From: JANRKG01 sp033763635
Lineage (GTDB): Bacteria > Cyanobacteriota > Cyanobacteriia > GCF-001939115
NCBI GenBank assembly: GCA_033763635.1
Contig: JANRKG010000288.1
Span: 1-11,331, forward strand
Direction of reading: 5' to 3'
DNA length: 11,331 nt
A program made the position numbers and the translations under genes. The notes under the pieces were generated by a model. The model was not told the origin of the DNA and made no database searches. It saw only the letters and a list, made by a program, of their open reading frames with translations. Below are positions 1-6,840 of this stretch, in pieces (within the stretch, counting starts at the first letter, position 1; each line of letters begins with the position of its first letter).

Positions 1-2114
1 CGTTTGTCAATATTGGAGATTCGGAGCGGAATGGATTTATCCACGCCGATGACCTGGGCCCCCTGCGCTTAAAGCGATCTGGTGGCTCCATTACAGAACT
101 CCTTTCCCCGCAGCAAAAGGTGCTGGTGCAGGTGATGAAGGAGCCGACTGGAAATAAAGGCCCCCGGTTAACCGGAAAAATTACCCTGCCGGGACGCTAT
201 TTGGTGCTGATGCCCTTTGGTCGAGGGGTGAATCTATCTCGCCATATTCGTAGTGAAAATGAACGCAACCGTCTGCGTGCCCTGGCAATCCTGATCAAGC
301 CTGCGGGGATGGGCATGATCGTGCGGACGGAAGCAGAAGGCGTAGCGGAAGAGGCGATTATTGAAGATTTAGAAACCCTGCTGCGCCAGTGGGAAACGGT
401 GCAACAGGAAGCTGCAACCAGCCGTGCTCCTGCCCTCCTGAATCGGGATGACGACTTTATTCAGCGGGTGCTGCGGGACATGTACACGGGGGACGTGAAC
501 CGAATTGTGGTGGACTCCCACACGGGTCTCAAGCGGGTCAAACAGCATTTGATGAATTGGAGTGGGGGCCGCACGCCACAGGGGGTGCTGGTGGATCATC
601 ACCGGGAGCGGGCACCGATTCTGGAATACTTCCGGGTGAATGCGGCGATTCGGGAGGCGATGAAGCCACGAGTCGATTTGCCGTCGGGTGGCTACATCAT
701 TATTGAGCCAACAGAAGCTCTGACGGTGGTTGATGTGAACTCTGGGTCTTTTACGCGATCGGCCACGGCACGGGAAACGGTGTTATGGACCAACTGTGAA
801 GCGGCGGTTGAGATTGCCCGTCAACTGCGTCTCCGTAATCTGGCGGGGGTAATCATCGTTGACTTTATTGATATGGACCAGCGGCGTGATCAGTTGCAGG
901 TTTTGGAGCAATTCAACAAGGCATTGCGCGCGGACAAAGCCCGTCCCCAAATTGCCCAGTTGACGGAATTGGGTCTGGTGGAATTGACCCGGAAGCGTCA
1001 GGGCCAAAATATTTACGAATTGTTCGGTCGGTCTTGCCCAACTTGTGGTGGCATGGGGCATCTGGTTCACCTTCCGGGAGAAATGGCGCGGGAAGAGAGT
1101 GTGGACGATCCCGATGCCTTACCCTCACGAGAGTACGCCGGAGCAGAGACCGCCGTTCGAGGCCGGGTGGAATCTCCTGGCTACGCTCCAGAATCTGTTT
1201 ATGGGAGACGGGGCAGAGGCCCAGGTCAGGATGGGGGAGGCCGATCGCGCCATCGGAGTCGGGATGTCAGCTCCCGCGATGCAGTGCCTTACGATCCAGC
1301 CGTTGCGTTTGCGCCTCCCGTTCCAGCCCAACCAGAAGCCCCCTGGCAAGCACCTCCAGAGGAGAGTTTGGATCTGGAGGAAGGGGATGAAGCCCTGGAT
1401 ACGGAAATGGGATATGGCGGATACGCCGATCGTGGAGGAGCAGGGAATCGTCGTCGTCGCCGTCGTCGAGATGGTAAACCGGGTAGTGAGGGGCGGCCAG
1501 AGGCTCCCTGGACGGGTAAGCGGGGAAGAGGGGAAGGCTACGGGAATGGAGTGACGATCGATGAGCATTCGCCAGACACCCTGCCTCCGAGAGAGGGAAT
1601 TCGTCCTCGTGAAAGCGCTCGCCCTGAACTTAGTGAACCGGAAGGGTATCCCATCCCGGAAGAAGTGACAAACCGGGAAGGATGGTCGTCTCGGAGGGGC
1701 GAACGGAGTAAACCTTCTCGTCGGGAGGGAGGTAAGCCCTCGGCTCCACCTTTAGAAGTGATTACCGTCGAGATGACTCCCGAAGAACAGGATGTTTACT
1801 CGTGGATGGGGGTTTCACCCCTGGTAATGGTGGAGCGGGAAGTTGATCCCAAATCAGCAATGGTGGCGGTTGTGCTACCCGGAGAAAAGCCAGTGCTTCC
1901 AGTTGTGGAACAACTGGAATTTACAGAACCCTCGACTTCTGAAGCCTCAGAACCCTATTTCTTAGAGGAGCCATCTGCAATTTCTCCAGAGCCAGAAGTG
2001 TTTGCTGCTAGGGATCTGCCTGTTGTAGAAGTAGAGGCTGACCCGGAACCCTCCCCTTCTGAACCCGTCACCCGACGACGGCGGCGGCGATCGTCTGCAA
2101 CCGACGGCGAATAG
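1..2114 (+). CDS. rne: Ribonuclease E/G, cyanobacterial type (5' partial)
   Basis: Endoribonuclease that cuts single-stranded AU-rich RNA in mRNA decay and rRNA/tRNA maturation. The reading frame is open from base 3 and the start lies upstream; 703 residues are visible. The first visible residues (FVNIGDSERNGFIHADDLGP) belong to the S1 RNA-binding domain. The catalytic aspartates are D244 in VVDVNSGS (codon 732) and D287 in VDFIDMD (codon 861); the Zn-link cysteines are C345 and C348 in CPTCGGMG. The spacings 244-287-345 equal those of E. coli D303-D346-C404, so about 60 N-terminal residues are missing. From about residue 360 the tail is low-complexity, Pro/Glu/Arg-rich and variable. It holds a run of seven arginines (1449-1469) and ends in RRRRRRSSA plus TDGE; in Anabaena this nonapeptide is known to bind PNPase. 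rnhB follows after 10 bp, so an rne-rnhB transcript is likely. Confidence 0.96.
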   Translation, partial: FVNIGDSERNGFIHADDLGPLRLKRSGGSITELLSPQQKVLVQVMKEPTGNKGPRLTGKITLPGRYLVLMPFGRGVNLSRHIRSENERNRLRALAILIKPAGMGMIVRTEAEGVAEEAIIEDLETLLRQWETVQQEAATSRAPALLNRDDDFIQRVLRDMYTGDVNRIVVDSHTGLKRVKQHLMNWSGGRTPQGVLVDHHRERAPILEYFRVNAAIREAMKPRVDLPSGGYIIIEPTEALTVVDVNSGSFTRSATARETVLWTNCEAAVEIARQLRLRNLAGVIIVDFIDMDQRRDQLQVLEQFNKALRADKARPQIAQLTELGLVELTRKRQGQNIYELFGRSCPTCGGMGHLVHLPGEMAREESVDDPDALPSREYAGAETAVRGRVESPGYAPESVYGRRGRGPGQDGGGRSRHRSRDVSSRDAVPYDPAVAFAPPVPAQPEAPWQAPPEESLDLEEGDEALDTEMGYGGYADRGGAGNRRRRRRRDGKPGSEGRPEAPWTGKRGRGEGYGNGVTIDEHSPDTLPPREGIRPRESARPELSEPEGYPIPEEVTNREGWSSRRGERSKPSRREGGKPSAPPLEVITVEMTPEEQDVYSWMGVSPLVMVEREVDPKSAMVAVVLPGEKPVLPVVEQLEFTEPSTSEASEPYFLEEPSAISPEPEVFAARDLPVVEVEADPEPSPSEPVTRRRRRRSSATDGE
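2073..2099 (+). other. RNase E C-terminal PNPase-binding nonapeptide
   Basis: Codons 691-699 of the visible RNase E encode RRRRRRSSA, followed by TDGE and the stop. The same arginine-rich nonapeptide is conserved near the C-terminus of cyanobacterial RNase E and is reported in Anabaena to recruit polynucleotide phosphorylase. The match is seen directly; the interaction in this organism is inferred. Confidence 0.8.
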
Positions 2115-2124
2115 TCTCAGGGCA

Positions 2125-2742
2125 ATGATGATCAATCAGCTCACCCTGCTCGAAGCCCCTACCTTGTTCGAAGGTGGGGGCCGAATTGCGGGTGTGGATG
2201 AAGTGGGCCGGGGATGTCTCTTCGGCCCTGTCGTTGCGGCTGCGGTCATTTTGCCCCCAGCGGTGCTATCCGACTTAAAGGCCGCTGGGGTGACGGACAG
2301 TAAACAGCTTTCTCCCGCACGCCGCACCCACTTGGCCCAGCAGATCCGCACGGTTGCCTTGGCCTATCGAGTCGGTATTGCTTCTGTGCGTGAGATCGAT
2401 CGCCTCAACATCCTCCAGGCTTCTCTGCTGGCAATGAAACGGGCGGTTTTGAAATTATCTGTCACTCCTGATTATTGCCTCATTGATGGCAACCAGCCCA
2501 TTCCCCATCTGGGAATTCCCCAGCAAACCCTTGTTCAGGGGGATCGGCTTTCCCTGGCGATTGCCGCTGCCAGTATTGTGGCGAAAGTGTGGCGCGATGA
2601 TTTGATTATCCGTCTGGCTCGGTGTTATCCAGAGTACGATTTGGCAACGAATAAGGGATATGGCACGGCAAGTCATCGTCGTGCCCTGGAGACCTATGGA
2701 CCGACCCCCTTACATCGACGATCGTTTGCACCCTGCCGTTAA
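2125..2742 (+). CDS. rnhB: Ribonuclease HII
   Basis: Cleaves the RNA strand of RNA-DNA hybrids and removes single ribonucleotides misincorporated in DNA. The 205 residues match the usual family length of about 200. Motifs appear in family order: GVDEVGRG (D25, E26), DSKQLSPARR (58-67), LIDGN (D121), AAASIVAKVWRD (D158) and NKGYGT near the end. The four carboxylates D25, E26, D121 and D158 are the expected catalytic set. The start is one of two adjacent ATGs (2125 or 2128); the preceding CAGGGC is only a weak ribosome-binding site. It begins 10 bp after the rne stop on the same strand, so translation may be coupled; rne and rnhB are also neighbours in other cyanobacteria such as Synechocystis. 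Confidence 0.95.
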   Translation: MMINQLTLLEAPTLFEGGGRIAGVDEVGRGCLFGPVVAAAVILPPAVLSDLKAAGVTDSKQLSPARRTHLAQQIRTVALAYRVGIASVREIDRLNILQASLLAMKRAVLKLSVTPDYCLIDGNQPIPHLGIPQQTLVQGDRLSLAIAAASIVAKVWRDDLIIRLARCYPEYDLATNKGYGTASHRRALETYGPTPLHRRSFAPCR

Positions 2743-2756
2743 TTCCGGGCTGAGGG

Positions 2757-2813
2757 GGCGGGTTGAGCGAAGCCGAAACCCGCCTGGTGCCCTGAGCGTA
2801 ACCGAAGGGCATC
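2757..2813. repeat. Two tandem related hairpins after rnhB
   Basis: Hairpin A (2757-2784) pairs GGCGGGTT with AACCCGCC. Hairpin B (2786-2813) pairs GGTGCCCT with AGGGCATC, with one G-U pair. Aligned at 30-bp offset (2761-2780 and 2791-2810), both share the loop pattern TGAGCGwArCCGAA. The flanking triplets differ but stay complementary: GGT/ACC in A and CCC/GGG in B. This is a small palindromic repeat family rather than a classic terminator, as no T-tract follows. Similar loop motifs are common between genes in cyanobacterial genomes (recalled, not searched). Confidence 0.7.
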
Positions 2814-2823
2814 TCCTCAGTGA

Positions 2824-2851
2824 ACTCTCTTTAAGACTCACCTTAGAGAGT
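2824..2851. terminator. Palindrome at the rnhB / DUF1997 convergent junction
   Basis: ACTCTCT (2824-2830) pairs with AGAGAGT (2845-2851) around a 14-nt loop, with possible further pairing of TAAG with CTTA. It overlaps the stop codon of the minus-strand DUF1997 gene (2843-2845) and lies about 80 bp past the rnhB stop, where a two-way terminator would be expected. No U-tract follows on either strand, so termination is a guess from position. Confidence 0.35.
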
Positions 2852-3433
2852 GGCTCTGTTGGGAGAGAGGAGTGGATCTTGGGCATAGGGGCGCGATCGG
2901 CCCTCCGCAGCCGCCCAGCGGCGATAGTCTGCTAACAATTGATGGCTTAACCGTTGCTTGATCGTCATCAGCACACTTTTCAGCAGACCATTCCCCGTTG
3001 CTTCTAACAAAGGGCGGGGGGTGAACCACAGAACGGGGGGCAAATCTACCTGTACCTCTAAATCCGCCCGTCCTTCCAAATGCACGAGGTTACGGATCAA
3101 TCGGGGTTTTAGTTGACCTTGCAAATTCAGCTTAAAGTTGTGGTTGAGGGAGTCTAATCCCCGCACTTCAGCCGCGATCGATTTCACATGTACCGTACCA
3201 TCGGCATCTGCCCACACCTTTAAGTCCACAATGGGTTGAATGCTCAGCGCCAGAAATGCCAGAGGCCGCAGCTTTAAACGAAAACAGTCTTCCCCCAGAG
3301 ATTCGGTGCGAGATGGATCAAACAAGGCATTTACTAATCGGTGGGGTTGGCGTAAATAATGCTGTATCGGTGCAGGAGAATCCTGAACCGTCATCTCAAC
3401 GGGTTGGGAAGCGGTAAAGCGGGTAGGCATCAT
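2843..3433 (-). CDS. DUF1997 family protein
   Basis: A 196-residue protein matching the DUF1997 family (PF09366), found in cyanobacteria and in plant nuclear genes of plastid origin; its biochemical role is unknown. Recognisable parts are FDPSRTESLGEDCFRLKLRPLAF (about 39-61, including the LGEDCFRLKLRP core), a beta-rich middle through IQPIVDLKVWAD, LNHNFKLNLQG and LEVQVDLPPVLWFTP, and the closing helix with LLKSVLMTIKQRLSHQLLADYRRWA. There is no signal peptide or membrane segment, so it is probably soluble. The start is one of two adjacent ATGs (3433 or 3430 reading leftward), without a clear ribosome-binding site. The gene converges on rnhB and diverges from pheA. Confidence 0.85.
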   Translation of the reverse strand: MMPTRFTASQPVEMTVQDSPAPIQHYLRQPHRLVNALFDPSRTESLGEDCFRLKLRPLAFLALSIQPIVDLKVWADADGTVHVKSIAAEVRGLDSLNHNFKLNLQGQLKPRLIRNLVHLEGRADLEVQVDLPPVLWFTPRPLLEATGNGLLKSVLMTIKQRLSHQLLADYRRWAAAEGRSRPYAQDPLLSPNRATL

Positions 3434-3675
3434 GGGATTGCAGCCAACTCTAAATGATTATGAACTAATTTTAAGAAATACTTTCGAAATTCAGGCGAAT
3501 CCTTTGAACCAGAATACCGTACAACCGACGATAGAAATTGTATGTCTCGATTCAGAGCCGCAAAAGATAGATGATGGGGAAAGATCACACCAGATTCATT
3601 CCCTGAGAAAAATAAGAAGAATTACTAAGTAATAATGATTGACCTTTATTCTTTTTAGGTGTCTAGCAGGAAGTT

Positions 3676-4518
3676 ATGAGTGCCGTATCAATTGCCCATT
3701 TGGGGCCAACTGGAACCTACGCCGAAGCTGCTGCGATCGCCTGTGCCAACTGGCTGAAACAGGAAACCGGGCAGGAGTCCTACCTGTGTCCCTATCCCAG
3801 CATTGGGCAGACCCTCCAGGCGGTTTTCCAGGGGGAAGTCAAATGGGGGGTTGTTCCTGTAGAGAACTCGGTCGAGGGCAGCGTAACGATGACCCTGGAT
3901 GCCTTATGGCAATTGGGAAACTTGCAAATTCAATGGGCGTTGGTGCTCCCGATTTCCCATGCTCTCCTGTCCTACGCCCTATCCCTGGAGCAGGTGCAAA
4001 CGGTGTATTCCCATCCCCAGGCGCTTGCCCAGTGTCAGGGTTGGTTGCAAAAGCATTTACCCCAGGCCCAACTCATTCCTGCCAATTCCACCACCGAAGC
4101 TTTGGAGCACTTGCAAGCAGACCCCACCCTCGCAACGGTGTCTTCCCTGCGGGCAGCGGAGCTTTACCAGCTTCCCATTCTGGCCCACTCTATTAATGAC
4201 TATCCCGACAATTGCACCCGCTTCTGGGTTTTAAGCCAGACTCCTTCTCCAGGAGGCTGTTACACCTCTCTGGCCTTCAGCGTCAGGGCGAACGTTCCGG
4301 GTGCCCTTGTGAAGCCCTTACAAATCTTTGCCGATCGCAACATCAACCTGAGCCGAATTGAGTCCCGCCCGACCAAGCGATCGTTAGGAGACTACCTGTT
4401 CTTTATGGATTTAGAAGCAAACACCCAGGAACCGTTAGTCCAGGCTGCTCTGACAGAACTTGCTTCTTATACGGAGACTTTGAAGATTTTTGGCAGTTAT
4501 TCTGTGTTGGGCCTTTAG
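3676..4518 (+). CDS. pheA: Prephenate dehydratase with ACT regulatory domain
   Basis: Converts prephenate to phenylpyruvate, water and CO2, the committed step toward phenylalanine. The 280-residue monofunctional form lacks a fused chorismate mutase. Catalytic domain signatures: GPTGTYAEAAA (10-20), ENSVEGSVTMTLDAL (63-77), SHPQALAQCQGWL (112-124), NSTTEALEHL (137-146) and NCTRFWVL (179-186), with the catalytic Thr in TRF at 181. The C-terminal ACT domain (about 197-278) has PGALVKPL (208-215) and IESRPTK (228-234), the usual phenylalanine-binding motifs, so feedback inhibition by Phe is likely. AGGAAG at 3668-3673 sits just before the ATG and fixes the start. A full HIP1 octamer GCGATCGC lies inside at 3733-3740. 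It appears to be a single-gene unit. Confidence 0.96.
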   Translation: MSAVSIAHLGPTGTYAEAAAIACANWLKQETGQESYLCPYPSIGQTLQAVFQGEVKWGVVPVENSVEGSVTMTLDALWQLGNLQIQWALVLPISHALLSYALSLEQVQTVYSHPQALAQCQGWLQKHLPQAQLIPANSTTEALEHLQADPTLATVSSLRAAELYQLPILAHSINDYPDNCTRFWVLSQTPSPGGCYTSLAFSVRANVPGALVKPLQIFADRNINLSRIESRPTKRSLGDYLFFMDLEANTQEPLVQAALTELASYTETLKIFGSYSVLGL

Positions 4519-4710
4519 GGCGATCGTTCCCGGCATCCTGGCTTTGGGTGAGCCAATCTCTAAAACCCGTGAATCTATCAAAGACTAATATAAAGTTTGT
4601 GTGAAGCCCAGGCATGATTGCATCTGTTTCCAGTAGGGCCACGTACTTGGGTTGAATTTGCGTCACTGATTCACACCATTTCGTGAACTATAAGTAACTG
4701 GAAGCGTCTT

Positions 4711-5658
4711 ATGAAATTAAAGCAATCTAGTATCATCCTGGCTGCACTCACAACGGCAACCCTGGGCAATCTGTTCATCAGTAGCCCTGGGACTGCTGCC
4801 ACCATTGAACTCGTGGGGCTAACAGACAACAATACGCTGGTTTTTTTCAATCCTGCCAATCCGATTAATACTGTGAGTCTGGAAGTCAGCCAACTTCAAC
4901 CGGGTGAAACATTAGTGGGTATTGACTTTCGACCCAGGACAGGCCAGCTATTTGCACTTGGTAGCAGTAGCCGAGTGTACACCATCTCAGAAACCGGAGC
5001 GGCAACTCTCGTGGGTGCTACGGCCTTCACCCCTGGTCTCAATGGAACTTCATTTGGAGTAGACTTCAATCCCGTTCCCGATGCGATCCGGGTCGTCAGT
5101 GATGCAAATCAAAACACTCGTTTGAACCCCAATACGGGTGGAACGGGAGCAAATGCCCCCGATGCACCCCTGACGTATTCTTTGGTCGCTGGAAATCCAG
5201 TGGCTGATCCAGCTATCGCAGCGGTTGCCTACACCAACAATTTTCCTGGAGTCACCCAGACAACTCTGTTTGGCATTGATGCGAACCTGGACCTTCTGGT
5301 GAGACAGGGAGGGGTTAACTTTCCAGCCCAAAATCCTTCCCCTAACTCAGGGCAACTTTTTGCCGTTGGCCCCCTGAATGTTGATTTTGGCCCCACTGGA
5401 GGGTTCGATATCTTAACGACCCTGGATGGAAACACTGTTGCGAATACTGCTTTTGCTGCTTCCGGTTTCACCCTCTACGGCATCAATATTGATCTCGCCT
5501 CAAGTAATACAGGGGCTGCTACGGTTCTGGGAACGATCGGCAGTGATCGCCCAATCATTGGTCTGGCGGCTCGATCGGTGCCTGAGCCGACTGCGACCCT
5601 CGCCCTGATTGGATTGAGTGCCTTTGCGTTCCTCGGTCGCCGCGCCAAAGCAATCTAA
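4711..5658 (+). CDS. DUF4394 domain protein with PEP-CTERM sorting signal
   Basis: A predicted exported protein of 315 residues. Residues 1-30 form a signal peptide (MKLKQ, hydrophobic stretch, then SPGTAA as likely cleavage site). Residues about 33-288 match the DUF4394 pattern: repeated beta-strand segments such as GIDFRPRTGQLFALGSSSRVYTI, GVDFNPVPDAIRVVSD, GIDANLDLLVRQGG and LYGINIDL, suggesting a beta-propeller-like repeat fold. The C-terminus is a PEP-CTERM tail: VPEP (290-293), a hydrophobic helix (294-308) and basic RRAK (310-313), which marks proteins for exosortase-linked sorting to the envelope or extracellular matrix. The function is unknown; a surface or matrix role is inferred. 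No exosortase gene is in the window. GGAAG at 4700-4704 supports the start. A hairpin terminator follows. Confidence 0.88.
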   Translation: MKLKQSSIILAALTTATLGNLFISSPGTAATIELVGLTDNNTLVFFNPANPINTVSLEVSQLQPGETLVGIDFRPRTGQLFALGSSSRVYTISETGAATLVGATAFTPGLNGTSFGVDFNPVPDAIRVVSDANQNTRLNPNTGGTGANAPDAPLTYSLVAGNPVADPAIAAVAYTNNFPGVTQTTLFGIDANLDLLVRQGGVNFPAQNPSPNSGQLFAVGPLNVDFGPTGGFDILTTLDGNTVANTAFAASGFTLYGINIDLASSNTGAATVLGTIGSDRPIIGLAARSVPEPTATLALIGLSAFAFLGRRAKAI

Positions 5659-5690
5659 TCATTGAATCGCCAGTTGTGTTGGCCTCAATA

Positions 5691-5741
5691 CCTCTCACCG
5701 AAGTTTCCCCTACGGAGGTGGAAGTCGGTGAGGGGTTTCTT
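5691..5741 (+). terminator. Hairpin terminator after the PEP-CTERM gene
   Basis: CCTCTCACCGA (5691-5701) pairs with TCGGTGAGGGG (5725-5735) over 11 bp including one T-G pair; the 23-nt loop can fold further through TTCC/GGAA. TTTCTT follows on the + strand, giving a Rho-independent form for the PEP-CTERM gene. It lies directly past the stop of the minus-strand glycosyltransferase (5740-5742), so it may also stop that operon, although no T-tract follows in that direction. Confidence 0.75.
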
Positions 5742-6834
5742 AAAATTCTTTGTCCTTTGACTGGAAATAATCCACAATCGCCCTCGCAATGACTTCATTT
5801 CCATCCGTTTTCACGCCATCGGTTCTTCGAGGGGGAAGGGGGAATTCCCGCAAGAAGCTCCAGTCTCCGTGAAAGAAATCTGGATTATTGAGAATTCGGT
5901 GGTGGGCGTAATCTTGAATTCCTTCTAAAAGCAGCTTGGATTCCGCAAAATCGGTGCGGGTCAGGGTGACAATGGGGACTCCGACCCGGACAGCTTCGGC
6001 AAAGGTGCTAAATCCAGGCTTACAGACGACCTGCCCACAGAGGGGCATTAAGTCCACAGGACGATAAGCCTGCCCTGACACCTGAAGGAGATTGGGTAGT
6101 TCGGGGACATGGCGATCGAACGTGAGAAATTGCCAGTCCGGAAATTTCTGCACGTTTTCGTAGGGAATGCGCTCCAGTCCTAGCCCACCAAAGGTTAACA
6201 AAACAGTGCGATCGGGTGGTGCATTTAACCCTAGTTTCTGACGTACCTCTTCGAGATCAGCATTGGGAGTCCCTCCCGTCAGGCCCACATCCGTGATGTT
6301 GGGGAACGCTGGCATTGCTTCATGGAACGGCAACCGCCAGAGCCGATCGCATTGGCTGAAACAGTTTTGAATCCAGGCAGTGACTTCTGCAAACTCAGGC
6401 CCGAAGGCTTGATAGATAAAATCCCAGCCAAAGTTACTGACCATCCAGCACGGAATTCGGGCTTCTTTCGCAATCAATGCTGCCAGCGGAGGAATGTCTG
6501 CCAGAATCAGCCCTACCTGATTTTGTTCAATAAAACTGACTTCCGCCGCGACGATCGCCTCCTGTTGGGATTGGATCTGCTGGAGTTTTTCAAGGGTAGT
6601 GGGCAAATCCATCTGGAAGCTGTCTCCCTGCACCACACCGACATCTAGCCCACGAGGACGGTGGATAAAATGACCAGGAATGTAGGATTCCAGTAGCCAA
6701 CGGGGAGCCGTTGTTACCATCACAATCAAAATGTCGGGGTTCAGCCGCTGAATTTCGGCCACTAGGGAGGCAGTTCGAGTTGCGTGACCAAATCCGTGAT
6801 TGGTAATCGCGACATAGAGAACGGGGCGGGACAT
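5740..6834 (-). CDS. GT-B fold glycosyltransferase (MurG/GT28-like)
   Basis: A 364-residue protein with a two-domain GT-B layout. The N-terminal half begins with a beta-strand and the glycine-rich turn NHGFGHATR (12-20), the pattern seen in MurG-like enzymes and in the N-terminal part of plant L-arabinokinase. LILADIPPLAALIA (109-122) closes the acceptor domain. The C-terminal half starts near VLLTFGGLG (211-219) and carries KPGFSTFAEAVRVGVPIV (272-289), the nucleotide-sugar-binding motif of this superfamily. Transfer from a nucleotide sugar is expected; donor and acceptor cannot be told. No membrane segment is seen. It starts 6 bp after the C-S lyase stop codon on the same strand, so the two are almost certainly co-transcribed, though the functional link is unclear. 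Confidence 0.82.
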   Translation of the reverse strand: MSRPVLYVAITNHGFGHATRTASLVAEIQRLNPDILIVMVTTAPRWLLESYIPGHFIHRPRGLDVGVVQGDSFQMDLPTTLEKLQQIQSQQEAIVAAEVSFIEQNQVGLILADIPPLAALIAKEARIPCWMVSNFGWDFIYQAFGPEFAEVTAWIQNCFSQCDRLWRLPFHEAMPAFPNITDVGLTGGTPNADLEEVRQKLGLNAPPDRTVLLTFGGLGLERIPYENVQKFPDWQFLTFDRHVPELPNLLQVSGQAYRPVDLMPLCGQVVCKPGFSTFAEAVRVGVPIVTLTRTDFAESKLLLEGIQDYAHHRILNNPDFFHGDWSFLREFPLPPRRTDGVKTDGNEVIARAIVDYFQSKDKEF

Positions 6835-6840
6835 AGGGCC

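Noticed and set aside
1034..1568. Several long frames on both strands over the RNase E tail
   Set aside because: They arise from the GC-rich, low-complexity linker; the RNase E frame is continuous to its conserved C-terminal nonapeptide.
3432..3632. A 66-codon frame between the DUF1997 gene and pheA
   Set aside because: It overlaps the DUF1997 start, has no ribosome-binding site or recognisable family, and lies in the AT-rich divergent spacer; it reads as chance.
3639..3667. TTGACC at 3639-3644 as the -35 of a pheA promoter
   Set aside because: No acceptable -10 lies 16-18 bp downstream, and it would put the start on top of the ribosome-binding site.
3639..4196. A 185-codon frame overlapping pheA
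   Set aside because: It is a shadow frame; the pheA frame shows all catalytic and ACT motifs over the same bases.
4539..4555. TGGCT/AGCCA stem after pheA as a terminator
   Set aside because: The stem is only 5 bp and is followed by AATCTC rather than a T-run; too weak to call.
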